The notes: generated by a model from the letters alone, not told the origin. Counted from the stretch's first letter, positions 11,578-20,620 are shown. The stretch: DNA of 64,000 nucleotides from Bizionia paragorgiae (GCF_900107625.1 NZ_FNQK01000006.1:124001-188000); one strand, 5' to 3'. Numbers and translations are program-made.

Positions 11578-11585
11578 TATATTTG
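11578..11585 (+). promoter_or_regulatory. -7 box (TATATTTG) close to a start codon
   Basis: TATATTTG matches TAnnTTTG and ends 7 bases before the ATG at 11593. The transcript would begin at or very near that ATG. A second ATG at 11602 would give a leader of about 10 nt. Confidence 0.5.
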
Positions 11586-11592
11586 ACACCTA

Positions 11593-12318
11593 ATGAAACT
11601 TATGAATCAATTAAAACATTATGGATTACCTATTAGTTTAGCTCTATTAGCTTCGGTTTATATAATGAGTGTTTTATTTCATTTCGAAACTTTAGAGTTT
11701 ATTAGTAGAGGGTTTATCTTTCCTTTATTTGTAGTTTTGTACTTTATACAAGCCAAGGAGAAAAACACCTTCTTTGCTGGGTTTTTAATCTTTTACTCTT
11801 TATCGGAGATTGTAACCGTTTTCGATTCTCGCAACCTTCCAGTGTATTATTACTTTTGTAATGTCATGTCGGTTCTTGCTTATTTTAGTTTGGCGATTTA
11901 CTTGCTAACTAGGATGAGCTTATCGGTTTTATTTCAAAGATTTAAGCTGTTTGTATTAGTGCTGTTTATTTGTAATACGTATATCTTATATGTACTAAAC
12001 GATATGGTCTTAGCTGATGCTGCAGTGCAATTATGGACGCCCAATTTTTACTTAGAATTTTTTTATAACCTTTCAATTTTAGTTGTGCTATCCTTGGCGC
12101 TATTAAGTTACCTCTATCACGATTCTAAAGAGGACTTATTACTGTTTTTGGGAACATTATGTATCGTATTCTCCGAAATGATTCATGTGGCTAGTTTGTA
12201 TATCTTAGACACCTACATGTTAAGTGTTTTATATGCTATTTTATTTACAGCAGGTTTTGGGTTGGTTTACGGATACATCACCTCAAAAATGAATACTTAC
12301 TACCGTATTTTATACTAA
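11593..12318 (+). CDS. Polytopic membrane protein of unknown function
   Basis: 241 residues, almost entirely hydrophobic, with about eight predicted membrane segments and short charged loops (QAKEKN, YHDSKED). The overall shape recalls YhhN/lysoplasmalogenase-like proteins, but I cannot point to a diagnostic motif, so no function is assigned. Two in-frame ATGs are near the start (codons 1 and 4). The gene stands alone between ligA and the convergent nucleotidase genes. Upstream are a -7 box almost abutting the start and a perfect 21-bp palindrome over the -33 region, so it is probably tightly regulated. Confidence 0.6.
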   Translation: MKLMNQLKHYGLPISLALLASVYIMSVLFHFETLEFISRGFIFPLFVVLYFIQAKEKNTFFAGFLIFYSLSEIVTVFDSRNLPVYYYFCNVMSVLAYFSLAIYLLTRMSLSVLFQRFKLFVLVLFICNTYILYVLNDMVLADAAVQLWTPNFYLEFFYNLSILVVLSLALLSYLYHDSKEDLLLFLGTLCIVFSEMIHVASLYILDTYMLSVLYAILFTAGFGLVYGYITSKMNTYYRILY

Positions 12319-12335
12319 TTTTTTACTTTTAATTT

Positions 12336-12369
12336 ATCGATTATAGGTTTAGATTAAACTATAATCGAT
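12336..12369. other. 11-bp-arm inverted repeat between convergent genes
   Basis: ATCGATTATAG (12336-12346) and CTATAATCGAT (12359-12369) form a perfect hairpin with a 12-base loop. It sits between two convergent genes and includes the stop codon of the reverse-strand nucleotidase gene. There is no T-run on either side, so it may act as an RNA 3'-end stabiliser or a weak two-way terminator. Confidence 0.45.
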
Positions 12370-13271
12370 GTTCCATTTGCGGTTTTGTTTTTATCATTAT
12401 CAAAGTAAAAGTCGATTCTACCTAAATTAATCCCGAAACAGCCCACTTGATTTACTAAGACGTTTTTTCCCTCACTATTTTGCGCCACTGTAGGCTTTGG
12501 TAAGAAAGTATGCGTATGTCCGCCAATAATTAAATCTATATCTTTAGTTGATTTAGCAAGGTTTAAATCACTAATCTTATTTGGTGAATTCTTGTAATAG
12601 TATCCCATGTGAGATAAACAAATAATTAAATCACAGTGTTCTTCAGTTTTTAGGATACGAGTCATTTCTTGAGTGGTTTCTATAGCGTCAAGATGTACGG
12701 TTTCTTTGTACATTTTTTTGTCTACTAACCCCTCTAATTTTATTCCTAATCCGAAGATTCCAATTTTTATACCGTCTTTATGATATACCTTGTAGGGTTT
12801 AACATGAGTATCCAAAACGGTGTTTTTAAAATCGTAATTAGACGATATGAAATCAAATTTTGCATGTGGTAATTGTGCGTAGAGGCCGTCAATCCCATTG
12901 TCAAAATCGTGATTACCTATAGTTGCCGCATCGTATTTTAGCTTAGACATTAATTTAAATTCAAGCTCACCACCGTAGTAGTTAAAATAGGGGGTGCCTT
13001 GAAAAATATCTCCGGCGTCTAATAACAGGGTGTTTGGATTTTCTTTACGAATACGTTCTACAAGGCTAGCGCGTCGTGCAACCCCTCCTAAGTTCGCATT
13101 TCGGCCATCTTCTGGGCCAAAAGCATCAATATGACTATGGACGTCGTTGGTGTGTAAAATGGTGATTTGTTTGGTTCTTGGAGCGGCATTAAAAGACTGT
13201 AATCCAAAACCACCTAAAGTAACTAAAGTTGTGGCTGCTACAGATTGTTGTATAAAATCTCTACGTTTCAT
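12354..13271 (-). CDS. 5'-nucleotidase/UshA-type metallophosphatase, catalytic half
   Basis: 305 residues containing only the N-terminal catalytic domain of the UshA family. Metal ligands are visible in order: TNDVHSH (Asp43, His45), AGDIFQG (Asp88), GNHDFD (Asn120, His121) and GGHTH in the C-terminal third. The N-terminus MKRRDF plus a hydrophobic stretch looks like a Tat-type signal, so it is probably exported folded. UshA enzymes hydrolyse nucleotides or UDP-sugars outside the cytoplasm. The substrate-binding C-terminal domain is not in this chain but in the gene immediately upstream, 9 bases away. The two genes appear to be a split form of one enzyme, not a frameshift. Confidence 0.9.
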   Translation of the reverse strand: MKRRDFIQQSVAATTLVTLGGFGLQSFNAAPRTKQITILHTNDVHSHIDAFGPEDGRNANLGGVARRASLVERIRKENPNTLLLDAGDIFQGTPYFNYYGGELEFKLMSKLKYDAATIGNHDFDNGIDGLYAQLPHAKFDFISSNYDFKNTVLDTHVKPYKVYHKDGIKIGIFGLGIKLEGLVDKKMYKETVHLDAIETTQEMTRILKTEEHCDLIICLSHMGYYYKNSPNKISDLNLAKSTKDIDLIIGGHTHTFLPKPTVAQNSEGKNVLVNQVGCFGINLGRIDFYFDNDKNKTANGTSIIV

Positions 13272-13280
13272 AGTCTGTTC

Positions 13281-14039
13281 TTATTTAATTTGGATAAATC
13301 TATCGTCGATTATAGGATTAATAGTGTCCGTTTTTTTAAAGTAATCAATTAAGGCATTTCTAATTTTATAATCTAATGGGTACTCCCCTTCATTACGAGC
13401 GAAAAAATTCATGTTATCACCGCCATTTACTAAATAATCGTTAGTAGCTACGTAGTAAGTTTTAGCAGTGTCTATAGCTTTGCCATTAACCTGTGCTTTT
13501 ACAATGTTGTAGTCTTTATCAATACTTAGTTTAAATCCCTGAATAGGGTGTGCACGTTTAGCTCGCGCTAAATAATGCATCATGCTATCTATTTGTTTTC
13601 CTTTTAAAGCGACCACAATAATACTGTTTTCAAAAGGCATGATTTCAAATGCTGTTTTTGTGGTAATATTCCCTTTCGAAATAATCGATCTAATACCGCC
13701 GTGATTTAATAAAACGCCATCTATATCGTTGGATGTCCGCGATTTGAAAACGTCCTTAGACTGTTCGTAAACAATATCAGCCATTAAGTTCCCAATAGCA
13801 GTATTAAAGTCTCCGTCTGCTTTCGAGTAGGTCTCTGGAGCATAAGATAAAACTAAATTCATATCCTCTTGAAGGCGGTCTCTATAGGGTTTAATCACTG
13901 CATCGAATGTCGGGTCTAACTCTAAACTATCGGTAATAGGGATTTGTTTTCCCTCTATTTTTGTTAGTGTGAATTTTTCCTCTTTACAGTTTGAAAAGCA
14001 AAGAAGTACAAGTAGAAGGAATAGAAATTTAAATTTCAT
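13281..14039 (-). CDS. 5'-nucleotidase C-terminal domain protein
   Basis: 252 residues with a hydrophobic signal and a loose lipobox ending at Cys18, so probably a lipoprotein. The body matches the 5_nucleotid_C domain: NLMADIV, LLNHGGIRS, MPFENSIIVV, then TNDYLVNGGDNMNFF near residue 205, which in UshA contributes the nucleobase-stacking and phosphate-binding residues. It lacks the metallophosphatase domain. It is first in a two-gene unit with the catalytic half. I infer that the two proteins pair at the membrane or periplasm, or that this half acts as a lipid-anchored substrate binder. Confidence 0.88.
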   Translation of the reverse strand: MKFKFLFLLLVLLCFSNCKEEKFTLTKIEGKQIPITDSLELDPTFDAVIKPYRDRLQEDMNLVLSYAPETYSKADGDFNTAIGNLMADIVYEQSKDVFKSRTSNDIDGVLLNHGGIRSIISKGNITTKTAFEIMPFENSIIVVALKGKQIDSMMHYLARAKRAHPIQGFKLSIDKDYNIVKAQVNGKAIDTAKTYYVATNDYLVNGGDNMNFFARNEGEYPLDYKIRNALIDYFKKTDTINPIIDDRFIQIK

Positions 14040-14083
14040 TTGTAAATGTGTTAAATTTTATCTTACAATTAGTAAGCTTTAGC

Positions 14084-14091
14084 TACTTTTG
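14084..14091 (+). promoter_or_regulatory. -7 box (TACTTTTG) for the DUF6913-dapA unit
   Basis: TACTTTTG fits TAnnTTTG and lies 21 bases before the ATG of the DUF6913 gene. No strong TTG is seen at the -33 position. Confidence 0.4.
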
Positions 14092-14111
14092 TAATAAAGG
14101 TATAAAGATAA

Positions 14112-14630
14112 ATGTTTTTAGAAAGATTTAAAGAGAAAACCCGTAAAAAGCATATTAATTCTGAGTTGAAAGGTAGAGAGGTTTCAGTGCCTAAACTCCC
14201 ATTGCAACGCGTGGGGATTATTGTTAACAATGATGATAAATTGGCAATTGATTGGAATACAGAATTAAAAAAACTGTTTTCTAACTCGGATCTAATCGTT
14301 GATGTTGTTTCGTTTTCGACCGCGAATAAAAGAAAGAAAGATGAGGTGTCTGCAGGGTTTTATGCTCCAGATGTTGCTTGGAATGGTGCCATAAAAAATA
14401 CAGAGTTAAAAACATTTATTAATACGGAATTTAACCTCTTAATAAGTTATTATACAGTAAATGAAACGCTGTTAAAATTACTAACAGCAAGTTCAAAAGC
14501 CGATTTTAAAGTCGGTATTTTAAAAGAAGACCAACGTATAAATGATTTAATAATAAATACCGAGTTAAATGCGTTTGATACTTTTAAAGTAGAACTGATT
14601 AAATATTTAAAAATTTTAAAACGATCATAA
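14112..14630 (+). CDS. DUF6913 family protein
   Basis: 172 residues with no signal peptide or membrane segment. The N-terminus is highly basic (RFKEKTRKKHINSELKGR) and the rest is mixed alpha/beta. I recall it as the DUF6913 family, a small flavobacterial cytoplasmic protein repeatedly found just upstream of dapA; its function is unknown. Three bases separate its stop from the dapA start, so the two form an operon, which links it loosely to lysine/diaminopimelate or wall synthesis only by position. Confidence 0.65.
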   Translation: MFLERFKEKTRKKHINSELKGREVSVPKLPLQRVGIIVNNDDKLAIDWNTELKKLFSNSDLIVDVVSFSTANKRKKDEVSAGFYAPDVAWNGAIKNTELKTFINTEFNLLISYYTVNETLLKLLTASSKADFKVGILKEDQRINDLIINTELNAFDTFKVELIKYLKILKRS

Positions 14631-14633
14631 ATA

Positions 14634-15515
14634 ATGAATAACCCTTTTCTAGGAACAGGAATAGCGATAGTTACGCCCTTTAAAAATGATGGCACTATAG
14701 ATCACAGTGCCTTAAAAAAAATAGTAAATTACAATATTGATAACGGGGTTAATTACATTGTAATAAGTGGAACAACCGGAGAGAGTGTTACCTTGACTCT
14801 AGCAGAAAAGCAAAGTGTTATAAAAACAATTGTAGAAGCTAATGCAGGTAAACTACCTTTAGTTTTAGGTATAGGTGGTAATAATACAGCGCAAGTGGTT
14901 GAAGAAATTTCAACTACCGATTTGTCTCCGTTTACCGGAATTTTATCTGTTTCTCCTGCTTATAGTAAACCAACACAAGAAGGAATTTATCAGCATTTTA
15001 AAGCAGTATCACAAGCGAGTACTTTACCGGTTATATTATATAATGTACCAGGGCGAACGGCTTCGAATATGAGCCCAGAAACTGTTTTGCGTCTAGCTAA
15101 TGATTTTGAAAATATTGTTGCGATAAAAGAAGCGGCGGGTAATATGAGTCAGTATTATAAATTATTACAAAATAAGCCTGAAAACTTTAGTGTTATTTCT
15201 GGAGATGATGATCTTGCTTTAGCTGTGACCTTAGCAGGAGGGGCAGGAGTAATTTCAGTAATAGCTCAAGGATTACCAAAAGCGTTTTCTAAGATGATTC
15301 AATTAGGGCTAAAAGGGCAGTCTGAAGAAGCATACGTTATACATTATCAGCTTTTTGATGTCATTAATCTCATTTTTGAAGAAAACAACCCTGCGGGTAT
15401 TAAGGCTGTTTTAGAGGTCTTAGATTTATGTGAGGCAACAGTAAGATTACCATTAGTTCCGGCAACCGATGCTTCCAAAGAAAAAATCAAGGCATTTTTA
15501 AATCAATTTATTTAG
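14634..15515 (+). CDS. dapA: 4-hydroxy-tetrahydrodipicolinate synthase DapA
   Basis: 293 residues, standard length. The TIM-barrel markers are present: SGTTGES (45-51, Thr48), Tyr136 in [12 protein letters not shown], and the Schiff-base lysine Lys165 in [10 protein letters not shown]. It condenses pyruvate with aspartate semialdehyde in the first committed step towards diaminopimelate and lysine, needed for peptidoglycan. It lies 3 bases after the DUF6913 gene; bamD follows with its own -7 box. Confidence 0.97.
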   Translation: MNNPFLGTGIAIVTPFKNDGTIDHSALKKIVNYNIDNGVNYIVISGTTGESVTLTLAEKQSVIKTIVEANAGKLPLVLGIGGNNTAQVVEEISTTDLSPFTGILSVSPAYSKPTQEGIYQHFKAVSQASTLPVILYNVPGRTASNMSPETVLRLANDFENIVAIKEAAGNMSQYYKLLQNKPENFSVISGDDDLALAVTLAGGAGVISVIAQGLPKAFSKMIQLGLKGQSEEAYVIHYQLFDVINLIFEENNPAGIKAVLEVLDLCEATVRLPLVPATDASKEKIKAFLNQFI

Positions 15516-15601
15516 TTAATTATAACTTAAACCATCGCATAATCTGATTTCAACATTTATTTTCGCATAGAAAAATATTTTCAAAATCAATATAAATAGT
15601 G

Positions 15602-15609
15602 TATTTTTG
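15602..15609 (+). promoter_or_regulatory. -7 box (TATTTTTG) for the bamD cluster
   Basis: TATTTTTG fits TAnnTTTG and ends 17 bases before the bamD ATG. It probably drives the bamD-rpoZ-coaBC-porD unit. Confidence 0.5.
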
Positions 15610-15626
15610 CATCTTGTTAAAAAATT

Positions 15627-16427
15627 ATGAAGAACCTTTTTTATATATTAATTACCTTTTTAGTGTTTAGCTCTTGTACAGAGTACCAAAAAGCATTAAA
15701 GTCTGAAGATATCGCCTTAAAATTCACTAAAGGAGAAGAGCTTTATAATGCTGGTAAATACTCTAAAGCCAATAGGTTATTCGAGCAAATTATACCAAGC
15801 TATAGGGGGAAGCCTCAAGCAGAGAAGTTAATGTTTCTTAATGCAAGTGCCTCTTATGAAATGGAAGACTTTTATGTATCGAGTTACCATTTTGAGCGTT
15901 TCGTATCGGCATACCCAAATAGTGAGAAGTTAGAGGAAGCAACTTTTAAAAGTGCGAAAAGTTATTACGAATTATCTCCTGTCTATTCCAAAGATCAGGC
16001 TGAAACAATTACAGCTTTAGAGAAATTACAAGAATTTGTAAATATTTTCCCAGAGTCGCAGTACCTTTCAGAGGCTAATAAAATGGTAAAAGAATTAGAT
16101 TATAAGTTGGAGAAAAAAGCTTTTGAAATTGCTAAGCAGTACAATCGTATTTCAGATTATAAAGCTTCAATAGCAGCCTTCGATTCTTTTATTATTGATT
16201 TCCCAGGTACCGAATTTAGAGAAGAAGCTTTGTTTTATAGATACGATTCTGCATACCAATTGGCTATGAAAAGTGTGGAATACAAGAAAAAAGAACGCTT
16301 AGAAGCAGCTAAAAAATATTATATATCATTTAAAAAAGACTATGCTAACTCAGAATTCCTAGAGGCGGCAACAGATAAATTAAATGATATAGAAAAGGAA
16401 TTAGAAAATTATAGTACTAAAAGTTAA
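15627..16427 (+). CDS. bamD: Outer membrane assembly lipoprotein BamD
   Basis: 266 residues. A lipoprotein signal ends at FSSC (Cys17), followed by five or so tetratricopeptide-like helix pairs rich in Tyr, Phe and Ala (ELYNAGKYSKANRLFEQI and similar), the BamD architecture. BamD recognises unfolded beta-barrel proteins and activates BamA in outer-membrane insertion. It heads a cluster with rpoZ (7-base gap) and coaBC, an order I recall as conserved in flavobacteria. Confidence 0.93.
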   Translation: MKNLFYILITFLVFSSCTEYQKALKSEDIALKFTKGEELYNAGKYSKANRLFEQIIPSYRGKPQAEKLMFLNASASYEMEDFYVSSYHFERFVSAYPNSEKLEEATFKSAKSYYELSPVYSKDQAETITALEKLQEFVNIFPESQYLSEANKMVKELDYKLEKKAFEIAKQYNRISDYKASIAAFDSFIIDFPGTEFREEALFYRYDSAYQLAMKSVEYKKKERLEAAKKYYISFKKDYANSEFLEAATDKLNDIEKELENYSTKS

Positions 16428-16434
16428 TATAACT

Positions 16435-16764
16435 ATGGATTTAAAAAAGATTGATGCGCCATTAAGTACAACTACTTATAATAGAAATAAAATTGATGCG
16501 CCTACAGATAATATCTACGAAGCGATTTCTATTATTTCTAGACGAGCAGAGCAAATTAACTCTGAGATCAAGAAAGAATTAATCGAGAAGTTGGAAGAGT
16601 TTGCAACTTATAACGATAGTTTAGAAGAGATTTTTGAAAACAAAGAACAGATTGAAGTGTCTAAGTTTTACGAAAAATTACCAAAACCACACGCTTTAGC
16701 CGTGCAGGAATGGTTAGACAATAAGATCTATTACAGAAACACCGAGGAAGAGAACCAAGACTAA
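16435..16764 (+). CDS. rpoZ: RNA polymerase omega subunit (RpoZ, Bacteroidota type)
   Basis: 109 residues. The omega/RPB6 core helix is recognisable in NIYEAISIISRRAEQINSEIKKEL (about residues 23-46), matching the conserved segment that clamps the beta' C-terminus. Bacteroidota omega is diverged from that of E. coli but keeps this helix. It helps assemble and stabilise RNA polymerase. It lies between bamD and coaBC with gaps of 7 and 5 bases, so it is within the same operon. Confidence 0.9.
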   Translation: MDLKKIDAPLSTTTYNRNKIDAPTDNIYEAISIISRRAEQINSEIKKELIEKLEEFATYNDSLEEIFENKEQIEVSKFYEKLPKPHALAVQEWLDNKIYYRNTEEENQD

Positions 16765-16769
16765 TTACT

Positions 16770-17981
16770 ATGTCTATATTAAGTGGCAAAAATATACTGT
16801 TAGGCATAAGTGCTGGTATAGCCGCTTATAAAACAGCTTCACTCGTAAGAGGGTTTATTAAGGCAGGCGCTAATGTGCAAGTGGTCATGACGCCTGCTTC
16901 TAAAGACTTCGTAACACCTCTTACTTTATCTACCTTATCTAAAAACCCTGTGTATTCCTCTTTTTATAATGAAGAAGATGAGAATGCAGAGTGGAACAAT
17001 CACGTCGAATTAGGATTGTGGGCAGATTATATGATAATCGCTCCTGCAACCGCCAACACCTTATCTAAAATGTCTAATGGCATTTGTGATAATTTATTAT
17101 TGGCAACCTATTTATCGGCAAAATGTCCCGTATATTTTGCTCCTGCTATGGATTTAGATATGTATAAACACCCTTCCACAAAGGAAACGTTTAATAAACT
17201 AAAGACTTTTGGTAATACCATGATTCCAGCAACCTCTGGTGAATTAGCTAGTGGGTTAGTAGGAGAGGGACGCTTGGCCGAACCTGAAGATATCGTGGCC
17301 TTTATGGAACAGGATATCTTAAATCAACTGCCTTTAAAAAATAAACGGGTTTTAATTACTGCTGGTCCGACGTATGAAGCTATCGATCCTGTGCGATTTA
17401 TTGGTAATCATTCTAGTGGTAAAATGGGCTTTGAAATAGCTAAAGCTGCTGCCAATATGGGGGCGCAAGTGACTTTAATATCGGGTCCTACACAACAAAA
17501 AGTAAATCATGCGCTAGTTCATGTTGTTCCTGTTGTTAGTGCTCAGGAGATGTACGACGCTGCTCATACTTATTTTGACGCTTGTGATATTGCCATATTA
17601 TCTGCTGCAGTCGCCGATTATAAGCCTAAAGATGTGGCGACTCAGAAAATAAAAAAGAAATCGAGTACGTTATCTATAGATCTGGTAAAAACTAAGGATA
17701 TTTTGGCCTCTTTAGGCGCAATAAAATCAAAACAGTTTTTAGTGGGATTTGCTTTAGAGACCGAGAACGAATTAGAAAACGCAAAAGGAAAATTAAAAAA
17801 GAAGAATTTAGATTTAATTGTGTTAAATTCGTTACAAGATAAAGGGGCTGGTTTTAAATCGGAAACTAATAAAGTGACCTTTATAGCAAAAGATAATACG
17901 ATTACAGCATTCGATTTAAAATTAAAATCTGAAGTCGCTGTAGATTTAATAAACGACATAATTAAAAAAATAGATGCGTAA
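16770..17981 (+). CDS. coaBC: Bifunctional phosphopantothenoylcysteine decarboxylase/synthetase CoaBC
   Basis: 403 residues with both halves. The N-terminal flavin decarboxylase (CoaC) has active-site His78 in WNNHVE, APATANT (91-97) and PAMD (125-128). The C-terminal synthetase (CoaB) has GPTYEAIDPVRFIGN (199-213) with Asn213 before HSSGKMG. It makes phosphopantetheine from phosphopantothenate and cysteine. In the decarboxylase substrate flap I read LASGLVGEGR, where E. coli has ACGDVGPGR with a catalytic Cys; here the position is Ser161, which may be normal for the phylum. Its stop overlaps the next gene by 8 bases (ATGCGTAA). Confidence 0.96.
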   Translation: MSILSGKNILLGISAGIAAYKTASLVRGFIKAGANVQVVMTPASKDFVTPLTLSTLSKNPVYSSFYNEEDENAEWNNHVELGLWADYMIIAPATANTLSKMSNGICDNLLLATYLSAKCPVYFAPAMDLDMYKHPSTKETFNKLKTFGNTMIPATSGELASGLVGEGRLAEPEDIVAFMEQDILNQLPLKNKRVLITAGPTYEAIDPVRFIGNHSSGKMGFEIAKAAANMGAQVTLISGPTQQKVNHALVHVVPVVSAQEMYDAAHTYFDACDIAILSAAVADYKPKDVATQKIKKKSSTLSIDLVKTKDILASLGAIKSKQFLVGFALETENELENAKGKLKKKNLDLIVLNSLQDKGAGFKSETNKVTFIAKDNTITAFDLKLKSEVAVDLINDIIKKIDA

Positions 17982-18864
17982 CTTCATACTTCTTTTCTTA
18001 CTTTGTATTACTGTCACTGTTAGTACTGCCCAAGAATTAAATTGTAATGTAGCCGTTAATGCGCAATTAACAGGAAACGAAAATTCACAGGTTTTTAAAA
18101 CCTTAGAAAATGAGTTACAGGAATTTATTTCTAAAACGAAGTGGACAACTAAAGAATTCGCACCTCAAGAACGTATAGATTGTAATATTGCAATTACGAT
18201 TAAGAGTTATAACGGGACTAATTTCTCAGGAACTGTTCAAGTGCAGTCTTCCCGTCCAGTTTATGGATCCTCGTATACAACTCCTGTGTATACTATTAAC
18301 GATAAAGAGTTTTCTTTTATTTATACAGAGTTTCAGAATTTAATTTATAATGCTAATCAGTACGAGTCTAACTTAGTGTCGGTGCTTGCATTTCACGTGT
18401 ACATGGTATTGGGTATGGATGCCGAAACCTTCGAAAAGAATAGTGGTGATCCTTATTTTAAACAAGCGCAACGTATTGTAAATTTCTCCCAACAAGAATC
18501 CTTTAAAGGCTGGAAATTAGAAGATGGTTTGCAAAGTCGCTACGCCTTAATAGATAATATTTTATCGCCTACGTTTGCCGATTTTAGAACGGTTTTATAC
18601 AATTATCACAGACGTGGTTTGGATAAGATGAGTAGCGATACGAAAGAGGGTAAATCTGAAATTGCTTCAGCTTTAAATTACTTTAAAGATATGAATAGTC
18701 GCCGACCGAACTCGTACTTAGCACGTGTGTTTTTTGATGCTAAAGCAGAAGAAATTGGTCAGATCTTTTCAGACGGGCCAAAAGTAGACATTTCTAATTT
18801 AGTCGATGTTTTAAACCGAGTAGCTCCAACCCATTCTGATAAATGGAGAGCGATAAAATTCTAA
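17974..18864 (+). CDS. DUF4835 family protein (PorD-like)
   Basis: 296 residues with a Sec signal (residues 1-19, cleavage near TAQ). The body is the DUF4835 family, which some annotations name PorD and list with the type IX secretion system; I rely on memory for that name. It has alternating beta strands in the first half (VQVQSSRPVYGSSYTTPVY) and helices later. Probably periplasmic or outer-membrane associated. The start lies inside the end of coaBC (8-base overlap), so translation is coupled. Confidence 0.8.
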   Translation: MRNFILLFLLCITVTVSTAQELNCNVAVNAQLTGNENSQVFKTLENELQEFISKTKWTTKEFAPQERIDCNIAITIKSYNGTNFSGTVQVQSSRPVYGSSYTTPVYTINDKEFSFIYTEFQNLIYNANQYESNLVSVLAFHVYMVLGMDAETFEKNSGDPYFKQAQRIVNFSQQESFKGWKLEDGLQSRYALIDNILSPTFADFRTVLYNYHRRGLDKMSSDTKEGKSEIASALNYFKDMNSRRPNSYLARVFFDAKAEEIGQIFSDGPKVDISNLVDVLNRVAPTHSDKWRAIKF

Positions 18865-18925
18865 AAGAGTCGCTAATCTTTTTACGTTTACAACACATTT
18901 TAATAGGTTAAACTTGAAATAAAAT

Positions 18926-20590
18926 ATGTTATCCTCACTTACTATAAAAAATTACGCTTTAATAGATCATTTACAGGTCGATTTTAACAACGGGTTTACA
19001 ACGATTACCGGAGAAACGGGGGCTGGGAAATCTATACTTTTAGGAGGGTTGTCTTTAATTTTAGGAAAGCGTGCCGACTTATCTAGTCTTCGGGATACGG
19101 CTAAAAAATGTATCATTGAGGCCCAGTTTAATATTCAAAATTATAATCTAGAATCTCTTTTTAGCGCGAATGACTTAGATTTTGAACCGCTAACCATTAT
19201 AAGACGTGAGATATTGCCCTCAGGGAAATCACGAGCTTTTATAAATGATTCTCCTGTAAACTTAGGTGTTTTACAGGTTTTAGGGAGTCATTTAATCGAT
19301 ATACATTCCCAAAACGAAACACTTCAACTTGTAGATGATGCCTTTCAATTTCAAGTTATTGATGCTTTAGCTGAAAATTCTAAAGAGTTAAAGACCTATC
19401 GCGAAAAACTTTCTGACTATAAAAAATTAAAAAAAGAACTTGTTAAGCTAAAAGAGTTTCAATCTGAAGCCATTAAAGAACACGAATACAATTCCTTTTT
19501 ATTAAAGGAATTAGTGGATGCTAAATTAAAAGAGGGAGAGTTCGAAGCCTTGGAGGAAGAGTTTGAAAGCCTAAGTAATGTTGAGCAAATCCAAGAAAAA
19601 TTAACACTAGCTCACGCTTTATTTAGTGAGGAAAATGCGGGGGTTTTAACCCGAATTACCGAATTAAAAAACACCTTGGTTAAATTATCCGGCTTAGCAG
19701 CAAAGTACAAGCCAGTGGCAGAACGTGTTACAAGTAGCCTTATTGATTTAGACGATATTTTTGGTGAGGTTGAAGCGTTCCAGGAACAATTGGATGCCGA
19801 TCCAAACCGATTGGAAGAAGTGCAAGGGAAATTAACGCTGTTAAATAATTTATTTCAAAAACACTTTGTAAACGAAGTTTCAGAGCTTATAACCATAAGG
19901 GAGGCTTTGGCTTTAAAAGTTGCCGATACAGAAAATGTAGAGGCTAATATTGATAAAAAAGAACAAGAGATTTCAAAAGTACAAGCGCGCTTAGATCAAG
20001 TCGCGGAGAAGGTTCATAAAAAGCGATTGGCAGTTGTGCCAAAATTAAAAAAAGAACTCGAGACCATTTTAGCGAGTTTAGGTATGCCAAATGCGCAGTT
20101 TAATATCACTTTGAATTATAGTGATACCTATTTTAACAATGGTCGGGAAGAGCTGTCATTTTTATTTTCTGCCAATAAGGGCGGACAGTTTAATTTGCTT
20201 AAAAAGGCAGCCTCTGGAGGTGAGTTATCTCGTATTATGCTTGCTATCAAGTCTGTTTTAACGCAATATGAAAATCTGCCAACTATTATGTTCGACGAGA
20301 TCGATACGGGGGTTTCAGGAGAAATTTCTAATAAAATGGCCGATATTATGGCTCAAATGAGTGTAACGATGCAAGTGTTTAGTATCACGCATTTACCACA
20401 AATTGCAGCCAAGGGGCACACCCATTTTAAAGTGTATAAGGCGGATGTGAACGAGGTTACTACAACCAATTTGGTTAAATTGAACGATGAGGATAGGGTG
20501 TTCGAAATAGCACAAATGTTAGGTGGAACGGAGGTGTCAGAATCGGCATTGGCTCACGCTAAACAATTACTTAATCACGTTAATAGTTAA
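18926..20590 (+). CDS. recN: DNA repair protein RecN
   Basis: 554 residues, standard size. SMC-like layout: Walker A GETGAGKS (29-36) in the N-terminal head, a long coiled coil rich in Glu and Lys (about 150-370), then the ABC signature SGGELSRIM and Walker B TIMFDEIDTG in the C-terminal head. RecN is a cohesin-like ATPase that holds DNA ends together in double-strand break repair. It follows the PorD-like gene by 61 bases. No LexA-type box is obvious upstream. Confidence 0.97.
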   Translation: MLSSLTIKNYALIDHLQVDFNNGFTTITGETGAGKSILLGGLSLILGKRADLSSLRDTAKKCIIEAQFNIQNYNLESLFSANDLDFEPLTIIRREILPSGKSRAFINDSPVNLGVLQVLGSHLIDIHSQNETLQLVDDAFQFQVIDALAENSKELKTYREKLSDYKKLKKELVKLKEFQSEAIKEHEYNSFLLKELVDAKLKEGEFEALEEEFESLSNVEQIQEKLTLAHALFSEENAGVLTRITELKNTLVKLSGLAAKYKPVAERVTSSLIDLDDIFGEVEAFQEQLDADPNRLEEVQGKLTLLNNLFQKHFVNEVSELITIREALALKVADTENVEANIDKKEQEISKVQARLDQVAEKVHKKRLAVVPKLKKELETILASLGMPNAQFNITLNYSDTYFNNGREELSFLFSANKGGQFNLLKKAASGGELSRIMLAIKSVLTQYENLPTIMFDEIDTGVSGEISNKMADIMAQMSVTMQVFSITHLPQIAAKGHTHFKVYKADVNEVTTTNLVKLNDEDRVFEIAQMLGGTEVSESALAHAKQLLNHVNS

Positions 20591-20620
20591 TACAATTAAA
20601 TAATTTAAAGAATATATAGG

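Noticed and set aside
12354-14039. The two nucleotidase genes as a frameshifted UshA
   Set aside because: The order of domains is reversed relative to UshA and each ORF has its own start and signal sequence, so a frameshift in one gene cannot explain them.
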